Assembly: GCA_903884945.1 (NCBI GenBank)
Contig: CAISGR010000050.1
Span: 1 to 64,000 of the forward strand
Length of the DNA stretch: 64,000 nucleotides
Source: an uncultured bacterium
Lineage (GTDB): Bacteria > Pseudomonadota > Alphaproteobacteria > Sphingomonadales > Sphingomonadaceae
Reading direction: 5' to 3'
In this document: one piece after another, positions 17,730 to 26,095 of the stretch
Position numbering within the stretch: the first letter of the stretch is position 1
How the letters are laid out: every line of letters starts with the position of its first letter
The notes under the pieces: model-generated
Told to the model about the DNA's origin: nothing
Database searches by the model: none
The model's input: only the letters and a program-made list of their open reading frames with translations
Made by a program: the position numbers and the translations under genes

Positions 17730-19502
17730 GTGATCGATCCGCTGCCCATCCTGCAATCCACCTTCGGCTTTCCCGAGTTCCGCGGCGTCCAGCGACAGGT
17801 GGTGACGCGCGTGCTCGCCGGCGAGAACACGCTGGCGGTGATGCCGACCGGCGCGGGCAAGTCGCTCTGCTACCAGCTGCCAGCAGTGGCGCTGAACGGG
17901 ACGTGCGTGGTCGTCTCCCCGCTGATCGCGCTGATGCACGACCAGCTGCGTGCGGCGGAGGCAGTCGGCATCCGCGCGGCGACGCTCACCTCGGTCGATA
18001 CCAACCAGATGGAGACGATCGCCCGGTTCCGCGCCGGCGAGCTCGACCTGCTCTATATCGCGCCCGAGCGCGCATCGCAGGACTCCTTCCGCAACCTGAT
18101 CGCGCAGGCGCCGCTGGCGCTGTTCGCGATCGACGAGGCGCATTGCGTTTCCGAATGGGGGCATGATTTCCGCCCCGATTATCGGCTGCTCAGGCCGCTG
18201 CTCGACAGTTTTCCCGAGATCCCCCGGCTCGCGCTGACCGCGACCGCCGACGCGCATACCCGCGCCGACATCCTCGACCAGCTCGGCATCCCGCGCACCG
18301 GCATGATCGTGGCGGGCTTCGACCGGCCCAATATCCGCTACCTGATCTCCCCCCGCGACAACACCACCCGGCAGATCGCCGACCTGATCGCCGAGCAGCC
18401 GGGGCCCGGCATCGTCTATGCCCAGACGCGCAAGGCCGTGGAGCAGCTCGCCGAGAAGCTGGCGGCGACCGGGCGTTCGACGCGGCCCTATCATGCCGGG
18501 CTCGAGCCGCACGTCCGGGCGCGCAACCAGGCCGATTTCGTCGCCTCGGAGGACATGGTGATGGTGGCGACGGTCGCCTTCGGCATGGGGATCGACAAGC
18601 CCGATGTCCGCTTCGTCGCCCATGCCGGCATGCCGAAATCGATCGAGGCCTATTATCAGGAGACCGGCCGCGCCGGGCGCGACGGCGATCCGGCGATCGC
18701 CCACCTGTTCTGGGGGGCGGAGGATTTCGCCAAGGCAAGGCAGCGCATCGCCGAAGTCGAGCCGCATCGCCAGGCGGGCGAGCGCACCCGGCTGACCGCG
18801 CTCGGCGCGCTGGTCGAGACGGCGGGATGCCGGCGGCGGATCCTGCTCAAGCATTTCGGCGACGAATCGCCCGAGACCTGCGGCAATTGCGACAATTGCC
18901 TCAATCCGCCCAAGGCAGTGGACGCGACCGAGGTGGCGCGGAAATTCCTGTCCGCCGTGTTCCGCACCGGGCAGAGCTTCGGCGTCGGCTATATCGAGAG
19001 CATCCTGACCGGCCAGTCGAGCGAGCGCAGCCTGATGAACGGGCATGAGGCGCTGGGGGTGTTCGGCATCGCCGCCAGCCCCGAGGAGGTCGCGCTGATC
19101 AAACCGGTGGCGCGCGCGCTGCTGCTGCGCGACGCCCTGCGCGCCAATGATTTCGGCGGGCTGGAATTCGGCCCGGAGGCGCGCGCGATCCTGAAGGGCG
19201 AGGCGGAAGTGGCGCTGATCCTGCCGCCGAAGCGCGAGCGGCGGCGGCGCGGGAGCGGCGGCGGCGACACAGCCAATCCGGTCGGCGACGCCCTGTTCGA
19301 GGCGCTGCGCGCGAAACGGCGCGAGCTGGCGCAGGCGGCCGGCGTGCCGCCCTATGTGATCTTCCACGATTCGGTGCTGCGCGAAATGGCGGCGACCAAG
19401 CCTGCCAATGCCGGGGCGCTGGGGCGGATCTCCGGGGTCGGGGCGCGGAAGCTCGACGCCTATGGCGACGCGTTCCTCGCCGTGATCCGGGACGGGGCGT
19501 GA
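17730..19502 (+). CDS. recQ: ATP-dependent DNA helicase RecQ
   Basis: This 590-residue RecQ has the full set of domains: helicase with Walker A MPTGAGKS (about 38-45), DEAH (about 135), aromatic loop SEWGHDFRPDYRLL, and motif VI ETGRAGRDGDPA. The zinc-binding Cys cluster of RQC (CRRRILLKHF then CGNCDNC) and a C-terminal HRDC (ALFEALRAKRRELAQAAGVP onward) complete it. RecQ unwinds recombination and fork intermediates. I start it at GTG 17730 because VIDPLPILQSTFGFPEFRG aligns with other RecQ N-termini; ATGs at 17673 and 17694 would add up to 19 residues without a better ribosome site. Confidence 0.94.
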   Translation: MIDPLPILQSTFGFPEFRGVQRQVVTRVLAGENTLAVMPTGAGKSLCYQLPAVALNGTCVVVSPLIALMHDQLRAAEAVGIRAATLTSVDTNQMETIARFRAGELDLLYIAPERASQDSFRNLIAQAPLALFAIDEAHCVSEWGHDFRPDYRLLRPLLDSFPEIPRLALTATADAHTRADILDQLGIPRTGMIVAGFDRPNIRYLISPRDNTTRQIADLIAEQPGPGIVYAQTRKAVEQLAEKLAATGRSTRPYHAGLEPHVRARNQADFVASEDMVMVATVAFGMGIDKPDVRFVAHAGMPKSIEAYYQETGRAGRDGDPAIAHLFWGAEDFAKARQRIAEVEPHRQAGERTRLTALGALVETAGCRRRILLKHFGDESPETCGNCDNCLNPPKAVDATEVARKFLSAVFRTGQSFGVGYIESILTGQSSERSLMNGHEALGVFGIAASPEEVALIKPVARALLLRDALRANDFGGLEFGPEARAILKGEAEVALILPPKRERRRRGSGGGDTANPVGDALFEALRAKRRELAQAAGVPPYVIFHDSVLREMAATKPANAGALGRISGVGARKLDAYGDAFLAVIRDGA

Positions 19503-19510
19503 CGCAAAGT

Positions 19511-19604
19511 CCCGCTCCTTCTAGAAGAGGGGCGGGGTGAGGTTGACCAGGCCCGCGACGTCTGGTCGATAGCGGGTCACCCTCGCTCTCCCGGTGAGAG
19601 AGGG
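19511..19604. repeat. Intergenic cluster of inverted repeats after recQ
   Basis: Three nested palindromes lie between recQ and the next gene. CCCGCTCCTTC at 19511 faces GAAGAGGGGCGGG. GACCAG (19545-19550) faces CTGGTC (19562-19567). CCCTCGCTCTC (19580-19590) faces GAGAGAGGG (19596-19604). The look is that of sphingomonad REP-type intergenic elements; copies elsewhere in the genome cannot be counted from this window. Confidence 0.5.
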
Positions 19605-19623
19605 ATTTGGAGCGAAGTTCGTT

Positions 19624-20055
19624 ATGCAGATACGCCCCGTCGATGATTCCATCTCGGTCGACCCGCAGATCTCCCCCGCGGACATGACCGAGATCGCGGC
19701 CGCAGGGTTTACCGCGATCATCAACAACCGGCCCGACGACGAGGAGGGCGGGCAGCCCGAGGGCGCGGCGATTCGCGCTGCCGCTGAAGCCGCCGGCCTT
19801 TCCTATACCGCGATCCCGATCACCCATGCCGGCTTCTCGGGCAACCAGGTCGACGCGATGGTGGCGGCGCTCGAGGCAGCGGGCGGGCCGGTGCTGGCGT
19901 TCTGCCGGTCGGGCACGCGCTCGTGCAATCTCTGGGCGCTGGCACGGGCGAAGATGGGCGACCATCCGGACCGGCTGATGGCAAAGGCCGCGGCGACCGG
20001 ATACGATTTGACCGGCATCCGGCCGCTGCTCGATACGCTGGCAGGCGACAGATGA
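19624..20055 (+). CDS. Blh/TIGR01244 family phosphatase- or sulfurtransferase-like protein (DUF442)
   Basis: This 143-residue protein has a dual-specificity-phosphatase-like fold of the DUF442/Blh family. The N-terminus IRPVDDSISVDPQISPADM and the IINNRPDDEEGGQP segment are typical, and the catalytic loop is CRSGTRS with Cys94. Family members are annotated as beta-lactamase-hydrolase-like or TIGR01244 sulfurtransferases and are linked to sulfide metabolism and biofilm phenotypes in other bacteria. Start ATG 19624; the stop overlaps the next ATG (ATGA). It heads a four-gene operon with desaturase and GMC genes. Confidence 0.85.
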   Translation: MQIRPVDDSISVDPQISPADMTEIAAAGFTAIINNRPDDEEGGQPEGAAIRAAAEAAGLSYTAIPITHAGFSGNQVDAMVAALEAAGGPVLAFCRSGTRSCNLWALARAKMGDHPDRLMAKAAATGYDLTGIRPLLDTLAGDR

Positions 20056-20441
20056 ACTGGACCCAGCTCGGCGGTTCGATCGTGGCGATCCTGGCCCTGG
20101 CCGGCATCGCGCGGTGGCTGCGGCTGGGCGAAAGCCGCATCGGGAGCACGGCGGAAGCGCGCGAGATGGCGGAGCAGATGCTGGCGGGCTTCACGGCGCA
20201 TGCCGCGCTGGTGAGCGAGGATGGCGGCGCCGCGATCGTCGCGGGCAATGGCGCCATCGCGGTGCTGAAACGGCACGGCGCGCAGGTGGCGGCGCGCCGG
20301 CTGCTCGCCCCGCTCTCGCTCGGGCCGGCGGTGGAAGGCGTCACCGTCCGCACCGGCGAGCGACTGTTCGGCGACGTGACGCTGCTCGGCGTGATCGAAG
20401 CCGATGTACGCGGGCTGGAAGCGTCGCTGACAAGAGTGTAA
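20052..20441 (+). CDS. Small membrane-anchored protein, function unknown
   Basis: This 129-residue protein starts MNWTQLGGSIVAILALAGIA, a single N-terminal membrane anchor, followed by a soluble domain with GFTAHAALVSEDGGAAIVAG and a second half AVEGVTVRTGERLFGDVTLL. The pattern resembles conserved sphingomonad proteins of unknown role encoded before sterol desaturases. Its ATG overlaps the Blh stop, and the desaturase begins 9 nt later, so all are probably coupled. Confidence 0.75.
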   Translation: MNWTQLGGSIVAILALAGIARWLRLGESRIGSTAEAREMAEQMLAGFTAHAALVSEDGGAAIVAGNGAIAVLKRHGAQVAARRLLAPLSLGPAVEGVTVRTGERLFGDVTLLGVIEADVRGLEASLTRV

Positions 20442-20450
20442 GCAGGCAGC

Positions 20451-21416
20451 ATGACGCTGCCCAATCCGGTCGATTATGCGGTTCCCGCCTTCGTGCTGCT
20501 GGTGCTGGCCGAGATGATCGTCGCCTGGGCGCGGGACCGGCGGCGCTACGAGCCGAAGGACACGCTGACCTCGCTTGCGCTCGGCACGGGGAGCACGGTC
20601 GCGGGCGTGCTGACCGGCGGCTTCGTCTATTCGCTCGCGGTGTGGCTGTCGCACTATCGGCTCTTCGACATCGGCTATGCCTGGTACTGGTTCGTGCTGT
20701 GCTTCGTGATCGACGATTTCGCCTATTATCTGTTCCATCGCTCGGCGCACCGGGTGCGGTGGTTCTGGGCGAGCCATGTCATCCATCATTCGAGCCAGCA
20801 CTATAACCTGTCGACAGCGCTCCGGCAGACCTGGACCGGCTTCATCAGCCTTGCCTTCCTGTTCCGGCTGCCGCTGTTCCTGATCGGCTTTCCGCCCGAG
20901 ATGGTGCTGTTCGTGGGCGGGCTGAACCTGATCTACCAGTTCTGGATCCATACCGAGGTGATCGGACGGATGCCGCGCTGGTTCGAGGCGGTGATGAACA
21001 CGCCCTCGCACCACCGCGTCCATCATGCGACCAACGCGCGCTATCTCGATCGCAACTATGCCGGCGTGTTCATCGTCTGGGACCGGTGGCTCGGCACCTT
21101 CGAGCCGGAGCGCGACGACGACGCGCCGCGCTATGGGATCGTCAAGAATCTCGGCAGCTTCAACCTGTTCTGGGCGGCGTTCCACGAATGGGCCGGTATC
21201 GCGAAGGATGTCTGGGCGGCGCCGGGATGGCGTGCCAAACTGGGCTATATCGCCATGCCGCCGGGCTGGAGCCACGATGGCAGCCGGGATACGTCCGAGA
21301 CGATCAAGGAATTATGGCTCGCACAGGAGCGGGCCCGGGAGGGGGCGCAGTGGAAGAAGCCGATATCGTCGTCGTCGGGGGTGGATCAGGCGGAGCGGCA
21401 GCAGCCGGCCGGCTGA
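20451..21416 (+). CDS. Sterol desaturase / fatty-acid hydroxylase family protein
   Basis: This 321-residue integral membrane di-iron enzyme has the histidine boxes DDFAYYLFHRSAHRVRWFW, HVIHHSSQHYNLSTALRQ and SHHRVHHATNARYLDRNYAG, and WDRWLGTF, placing it in PF04116. TALRQTW and the YxFHRxxH pattern are like the C-5 sterol desaturase / TMEM195 side of the family. Substrate unknown. The last 67 nt overlap the GMC oxidoreductase gene in another frame, so the C-terminal tail (about 22 residues) is probably not structurally important. Confidence 0.88.
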   Translation: MTLPNPVDYAVPAFVLLVLAEMIVAWARDRRRYEPKDTLTSLALGTGSTVAGVLTGGFVYSLAVWLSHYRLFDIGYAWYWFVLCFVIDDFAYYLFHRSAHRVRWFWASHVIHHSSQHYNLSTALRQTWTGFISLAFLFRLPLFLIGFPPEMVLFVGGLNLIYQFWIHTEVIGRMPRWFEAVMNTPSHHRVHHATNARYLDRNYAGVFIVWDRWLGTFEPERDDDAPRYGIVKNLGSFNLFWAAFHEWAGIAKDVWAAPGWRAKLGYIAMPPGWSHDGSRDTSETIKELWLAQERAREGAQWKKPISSSSGVDQAERQQPAG

Positions 21417-22939
21417 GCGAGGACGGCCGCTACACGGTCGCACTGCTCGAGGCGGGCGGCCGCAACACGGGCCTGCGCACGCGCATTCCAGGCTTCCTCG
21501 CCTTCCAGACCGAAAAGACCAACTGGCAGTTCGAGACGGTGCCGCAGGCCGGGCTGGGCGGGCGCCGCGGCTATCAGCCGCGCGGGCGCGGGCTGGGCGG
21601 ATCGAGCGCGATCAACGCGATGCTCTATCTGCGCGGCAACAAATGGGATTACGACAATTGGGCGGCGATGGGCTGCCCGGGCTGGTCCTATGACGAGGTG
21701 CTCCCGGTCTTCCGGCGCGCCGAGACCAACGCGCGCGGCGCGGACGAGTGGCATGGCGGGGACGGCCCGCTGTTCGTCAGCGACCAGTGCGACCCGCATC
21801 CCGGATCGATCGAGTTCGTCGAGGCGGCGCGGCAGCTGCAGATTCCGGTCAACGAGGATTTCAACGGTGCGCGGCAGGAGGGCGTCGGCATCTATCAGGT
21901 GACGCAGAAGGGCGGCGAGCGCTGGAGCTCGTCGCGCGCCTATCTCGAGGGCGCGACGCGGCGGGCCAATCTCGAGGTCCTGACCGAGGTGATCGCCGAG
22001 CGCGTGATGTTCGACGAGGGGCGCGCCTGGGGCGTGGCCTATCTCCAGGACGGCCAGGCCAGGGTGATCCGGGCGCGGCGGGCGGTGGTGCTGGCGGGTG
22101 GGGTGTTCGGTACGCCGCAACTGCTGATGCTCTCCGGCATCGGCCCGGGCGGGCACCTGCGCGAGCATGGCGTCGGGGTGCGGATCGACCGGCCGGCGGT
22201 GGGAGCGAACCTGCAGGACCATGTCGATTATGTCGCCGGATTCGAGACGAAGGGCAGCTACTTCATCGGCCAGACGCTCGCCGGTACGCTCAAATCGGCT
22301 GGCGCGATCGTGCAATGGCTGCGGCACCGGCGGGGCGCGATGACCACGCCCTATGCCGAGGCCGGTGGCTTCCTGACCGTCGACCCGAGCTCTCCAGCGC
22401 CCGATATCCAGCTGCACTTCGTGCCGGTGGTGCTCGAGGATCATGGGCGGACCAAGGTGAAGAGCCACGGCTTCTCCTGCCACACCTGCGTGCTGCGGCC
22501 GGAGAGCCATGGGACGGTGCGGCTGCAATCGATCGACGCGCGCGCCGCGCCGCTGATCGACCCAGCCTTCCTGACCGACCAGCGCGACATGGAGTTGATG
22601 AAGAAGGGGGTGCGGGCGATGTACCGCATCCTCGAGACGCCACCGCTCGCCGACCACAAGGGCCGCGACCGCTATCCGATCGACCTGAAGGACGACGACG
22701 CACTGGAGCGGCTGATCCGCGCGCGGGCCGACACGATCTACCACCCGGTCGGCACCGCGCGGATGGGATCGGACGACATGGCGGTGTGCGATCCGAAGCT
22801 GCGGGTGCGCGGGGTGGAAGGGCTCTACGTCGCTGATGCCGCGATCATGCCCAAGCTGGTCTCGGGCAACACCAACGCACCCTCGATCATGATCGGCGAG
22901 CGCTGCGCCGATTTCGTCAAGGCCGATCTCGCGGGATAA
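21350..22939 (+). CDS. GMC family FAD-dependent oxidoreductase (choline-dehydrogenase-like)
   Basis: This 529-residue flavoprotein has an N-terminal FAD motif ADIVVVGGGSGGAAAAGRLS, the GMC signature GGVFGTPQLLMLSGIGP and the active-site pair His465 (YHPVGTARMG) and Asn509 (NTNAPSIM), both intact, so an alcohol- or sterol-type dehydrogenase activity is expected. I use the GTG at 21350, which has GGGAGGGGGC just upstream; an in-frame ATG at 21314 would add 12 residues. It is the last gene of the Blh-desaturase operon; a perfect hairpin spans its stop codon. Confidence 0.9.
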   Translation: MEEADIVVVGGGSGGAAAAGRLSEDGRYTVALLEAGGRNTGLRTRIPGFLAFQTEKTNWQFETVPQAGLGGRRGYQPRGRGLGGSSAINAMLYLRGNKWDYDNWAAMGCPGWSYDEVLPVFRRAETNARGADEWHGGDGPLFVSDQCDPHPGSIEFVEAARQLQIPVNEDFNGARQEGVGIYQVTQKGGERWSSSRAYLEGATRRANLEVLTEVIAERVMFDEGRAWGVAYLQDGQARVIRARRAVVLAGGVFGTPQLLMLSGIGPGGHLREHGVGVRIDRPAVGANLQDHVDYVAGFETKGSYFIGQTLAGTLKSAGAIVQWLRHRRGAMTTPYAEAGGFLTVDPSSPAPDIQLHFVPVVLEDHGRTKVKSHGFSCHTCVLRPESHGTVRLQSIDARAAPLIDPAFLTDQRDMELMKKGVRAMYRILETPPLADHKGRDRYPIDLKDDDALERLIRARADTIYHPVGTARMGSDDMAVCDPKLRVRGVEGLYVADAAIMPKLVSGNTNAPSIMIGERCADFVKADLAG

Positions 22940-22953
22940 TCGCCCGCGAGATC
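22925..22953 (+). terminator. Perfect hairpin spanning the GMC gene stop codon
   Basis: GATCTCGCGGG (22925-22935) and CCCGCGAGATC (22943-22953) form an 11-bp perfect stem; the 7-nt loop contains the TAA stop. No U-run follows, so intrinsic termination is uncertain; it may protect the mRNA 3' end instead. Confidence 0.45.
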
Positions 22954-23030
22954 GCGGATCCGGCCGAGTCTTCGCCGAAAAAGGCGATCGCGCAGGCGCA
23001 GGTTCAGCTTTTTGCGTGTAGCGCCGCAGG

Positions 23031-23207
23031 ATGGACAGAAAAACCTTGAACCGGGTCGGCCTCGCCGCCGCGATCCTGCTCGTGCCGGGCGGCTTCATCC
23101 TCGGCGCGACGCTCGCTGCGCGGCGCTATCGCCAGCGGCAGGCTTCCGCGGCGGCAAGCGATGCGGAAGCCACGCATCCCGGCGCGGCGGAAGATACGCC
23201 CGCCTGA
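23031..23207 (+). CDS. Small single-pass membrane protein
   Basis: A 58-residue protein starts at ATG 23031, with a weak purine-rich site (CGCAGG) just upstream. It consists of a short basic N-terminus (MDRKTLNR), one hydrophobic helix VGLAAAILLVPGGFILGATL, a basic stop-transfer RRYRQRQ and an acidic Ala-rich tail. It lies between the GMC operon and a hairpin that would terminate it. Function unknown. Presence of a clean TM topology and a terminator directly after the stop support it as a gene. Confidence 0.6.
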   Translation: MDRKTLNRVGLAAAILLVPGGFILGATLAARRYRQRQASAAASDAEATHPGAAEDTPA

Positions 23208-23217
23208 ATGAAAAATG

Positions 23218-23241
23218 GGCCGGTGCGTCGCCGCACCGGCC
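23218..23241 (+). terminator. Hairpin after the small membrane protein
   Basis: GGCCGGTGCG (23218-23227) pairs perfectly with CGCACCGGCC (23232-23241), 4-nt loop, followed by TTAGG on the plus strand. It starts 11 nt after the stop codon at 23207. On the minus strand the hairpin is followed by CATTTTTC, so it may also act for the amtB transcript. Confidence 0.6.
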
Positions 23242-23270
23242 TTAGGTCGTCCGCAGGAGGAACGAGTGGG

Positions 23271-23294
23271 GGGGCCGGCCCGCTGGCCGGCCCC
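23271..23294 (-). terminator. Hairpin terminator of glnK-amtB
   Basis: GGGGCCGGCC (23271-23280) and GGCCGGCCCC (23285-23294) form a perfect 10-bp stem with a 4-nt loop, 8 nt downstream of the amtB stop. No clear U-run follows on the minus strand, but together with the adjacent hairpin at 23218-23241, which ends in TTTTT on that strand, it forms a tandem terminator. Confidence 0.6.
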
Positions 23295-23301
23295 GAACTT
23301 G

Positions 23302-24738
23302 TCAGTAGTTGTAGGCGCGCTCGCCGTGCTCGTTGATGTCCAGGCCTTCGACCTCGACTTCTTCGCTCGGGCGGATGCCGATCGTGTATTTCAGGATCAG
23401 GAAGAGGACGAGCGAGACGCCGCCCGACCAGAAGAGCGTGATGCCGACGGCCTGGGCCTGGACCCAGAGCTGCGACACGATGTGGTAGTCGGCCGGTGCG
23501 ACCGCGACGGCGGGGAACTTCGTATAGTCGAAATAGCCCTGGCCGCCGAGCTTCGGATCAGCGACGATCGCCGTGCCGAGTGCGCCGACGATTCCGCCGA
23601 TGCAGTGCACGCCGAACACGTCGAGCGAGTCGTCATATTTCAGCGCGTTCTTCACGGTCGTGACGAAGAAGAAGCAGATCGGCGAGACGACGAGGCCGAG
23701 GACGACCGAGGTCATCGGTGCCGCATAGCCCGAGGCCGGGGTGATCGCGACCAGGCCGGCGACGGCGCCCGTTGCCGCACCCAGCAGCGACGGCTTCTTG
23801 TGGACGATCTGCTCGATCACCGCCCAGGAGATGGCGGCGGCGGCAGTGGCGACATAGGTGTTGATGAAGGCGACGCCGGTGACGCCATTTGCTTCGAGGT
23901 TGGAGCCGGCGTTGAAGCCGAACCAGCCGACCCACAGCAGCGAGGCGCCGATCATGGTCATGGTCAGCGAGTGCGGCGGCATCGGCTCGGTCTTGTAGCC
24001 CTTGCGCTTGCCGATCACGAGGCAGCCCATCAGGCCGGCGATGCCCGCATTGATGTGCACCACGGTGCCGCCGGCGAAATCGAGCGCGCCCTTGCCGAAG
24101 AGGAAACCGCCATCAGTCGGGGCGTCCGGCAGGAAGTCCGGGCCAGCCCAGTACCAGACCATGTGCGCGATCGGGAAGTAGACGAGCGTCAGCCACGCAA
24201 CCACGAAGATGATCAGCGGGGTGAACTTCACCCGCTCGGCGAATGCGCCGACGATCAGCGCCGGCGTGATGCAGGCGAAGGTCATCTGGAAGCAGACATA
24301 GGCGAATTCGGGGATGTAGACGTTGTTCGAGAAGGTCGCGGCGAGCGTGGTGCCATCGACGCCCTTCAGGAACGCCTTGGAAAGGCCACCGAAGAAGTGG
24401 TTCTCGCCGCCCGAGGTGAAGGCCATCGAATAGCCCCAGGATACCCAGACGAGCGACGCGACGCAGACGATCATCAGGACCTGCATCAGCACCGACAGCA
24501 TGTTCTTGGTGCGGACGAGGCCGCCATAGAACAGCGCGAGGCCGGGGACCGACATCATCAGCACCAGCGCCGACGAGATCAGCATCCAGCTCGTATCACC
24601 CTTGTTGACCATGCCGGCCATCTGCGCCGCAGTGGGTGCCTTGATCGGCCCGGCCGCGGCCTGGGCCCAGGCCGGGAGGGCGGCGAACAGCGCCACCCCG
24701 AGACCGGCGATGCCGGCGTATTTCAATGCATGCTTCAT
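23302..24738 (-). CDS. amtB: Ammonium transporter AmtB
   Basis: This 478-residue ammonium channel has a cleaved signal peptide (MKHALKYAGIAGLGVALFAA, cleavage near AWA-QA) and eleven membrane helices. Landmarks are GLALFYGGLVRTKNMLS, FGKGALDFAGGTVVHINAGI with a pore His, WVGWFGFNAGSNLEANG and FGVHCIGGIVGALGTAI with the second pore His. I chose ATG 24738, with AAGGGGGC upstream, over the GTG at 24756 that overlaps the glnK stop. It lies directly after glnK, whose PII protein gates the channel when nitrogen is sufficient. Confidence 0.96.
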   Translation of the reverse strand: MKHALKYAGIAGLGVALFAALPAWAQAAAGPIKAPTAAQMAGMVNKGDTSWMLISSALVLMMSVPGLALFYGGLVRTKNMLSVLMQVLMIVCVASLVWVSWGYSMAFTSGGENHFFGGLSKAFLKGVDGTTLAATFSNNVYIPEFAYVCFQMTFACITPALIVGAFAERVKFTPLIIFVVAWLTLVYFPIAHMVWYWAGPDFLPDAPTDGGFLFGKGALDFAGGTVVHINAGIAGLMGCLVIGKRKGYKTEPMPPHSLTMTMIGASLLWVGWFGFNAGSNLEANGVTGVAFINTYVATAAAAISWAVIEQIVHKKPSLLGAATGAVAGLVAITPASGYAAPMTSVVLGLVVSPICFFFVTTVKNALKYDDSLDVFGVHCIGGIVGALGTAIVADPKLGGQGYFDYTKFPAVAVAPADYHIVSQLWVQAQAVGITLFWSGGVSLVLFLILKYTIGIRPSEEVEVEGLDINEHGERAYNY

Positions 24739-24752
24739 CACTGCCCCCTTAC

Positions 24753-25127
<375 letters not shown>

Positions 25128-25130
25128 TCA

Positions 25131-25145
25131 GCAATGGTCGTGCCA
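25131..25145 (-). promoter_or_regulatory. Sigma-54 promoter of glnK-amtB
   Basis: On the minus strand the sequence TGGCACGACCATTGC is an exact match to the RpoN -24/-12 consensus TGGCAC-N5-TTGC. It ends 40 nt upstream of the glnK start codon, so the transcript would have a leader of roughly 25-30 nt. Possible NtrC enhancer half-sites upstream (around 25215-25235, GCAGC repeats) are too degenerate to call. Confidence 0.9.
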
Positions 25146-25236
25146 GAGTCGAAATGACGCGATTCTGCGCGGTTTTCCGCAAGGTAAGATTACGAACAGG
25201 TAAATTTTTGTGCAGCTGCGAAAGGCTGCCCGAATC

Positions 25237-25440
25237 TTAGGCAGCCCCGGCGACGATTCTGCGGGCAGCCGCGAGATCCTCTTCGTCGACCATCACGCGG
25301 ACCGGAATGAAGAAGTAGCTGCCATCGGCGATGCTCGAATTCCCGTCGAGCGCCACCGCATCGATTCCCTCCGAATCGAGCCGCCCGATCACGATATGCG
25401 CCTCGTTGCGATCGAAGCGGCCGAGCTCGACCAGGCTCAT
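25237..25440 (-). CDS. DUF2007 family (putative signal-transducing) protein
   Basis: This 67-residue protein starts at ATG 25440: MSLVELGRFDRNEAHIVIGR, then EGIDAVALDGN and FFIPVRVMVDEEDLAAARRIV. The beta-alpha-beta ferredoxin-like pattern and the R-V-x-V-x-x-x-D-x-x-A ending are typical of DUF2007 (PF09413), distantly related to the PII fold. Role unknown. It follows the PPOX gene by 13 nt on the same strand. Confidence 0.82.
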   Translation of the reverse strand: MSLVELGRFDRNEAHIVIGRLDSEGIDAVALDGNSSIADGSYFFIPVRVMVDEEDLAAARRIVAGAA

Positions 25441-25453
25441 GTCCCTTGTTCCA

Positions 25454-26005
25454 TCATTGCGGCGCCCGGGTCGGGTTCCGGACGGGCAGGCCGTCAATGC
25501 TCTTCGTGCGCGCGGCATATTTGGCGAAGCGCACTTCCTCGCCATGAGTCGCATGATATTTGCTCAGCGTCTGGCGCTCACGCTCGAAACGCATATGCGG
25601 CACGCCCCAGCCGCAGCTGGTCTGCACCTGATCGACCGCGACCTCGAAGATCTGCCGCGTGCCCGGAAGCAGCGTGAAATGGCCGGCGAGTTCCGCCCAG
25701 CGGTCATCCTGCGGCAGGACCGGCGTGCCGCGCCCGTAGATGCGGAAGATCAGCGCCGGATTGTCGAAGGCGCAGAACATGATGGTGATGCGCCCGTCGG
25801 CGAGCAGATGCGCGTTGGTTTCGTTGCCCGAGCCCGCCACATCGAGATAGGCGACGCGACGCTCGTCGAGCACGCGGAAACTGTCCATGCCCTTCGGGCT
25901 GAGATTGAGGCGCGCACCGGGCGCCGCGGTGGCGACGAAGAAGACCGGCTGCCGCGCGATGAAGGCGCAGTGGTCGTCAGTCAGCGCATCGAAGAAGTCG
26001 GCCAT
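25454..26005 (-). CDS. Pyridoxamine 5'-phosphate oxidase (PPOX) family protein
   Basis: This 183-residue protein starts at ATG 26005 (MADFFDALTDDHCAFIARQP). FMN-binding split-barrel features include VFFVATAAPGARLNLSPKGMDSFRVL, AYLDVAGSGNETNAHL and DGRITIMFCAFDNPALIFRIYG. The group (PPOX class, COG3576-like) is thought to bind FMN or F420 and reduce unknown substrates; it is not a PdxH. The C-terminus VPHMRFERERQTLSKYHATH is typical of this subgroup. Confidence 0.85.
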   Translation of the reverse strand: MADFFDALTDDHCAFIARQPVFFVATAAPGARLNLSPKGMDSFRVLDERRVAYLDVAGSGNETNAHLLADGRITIMFCAFDNPALIFRIYGRGTPVLPQDDRWAELAGHFTLLPGTRQIFEVAVDQVQTSCGWGVPHMRFERERQTLSKYHATHGEEVRFAKYAARTKSIDGLPVRNPTRAPQ

Positions 26006-26095
26006 GATCCTGCCTGCGATGGTGGAACCGCACTCTCCCATATTCCACGCAAATGGCAACGCGGCGGGCGAACGAGCCGCCCGGAGAGACTGGCC

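Noticed and set aside
16671..19367. A continuous 898-codon minus-strand frame through recQ
   Set aside because: Only the first 300 codons (16671-17570) look like a gene; the rest is antisense to recQ and has the His/Arg/Asp-rich composition of high-GC shadow frames.
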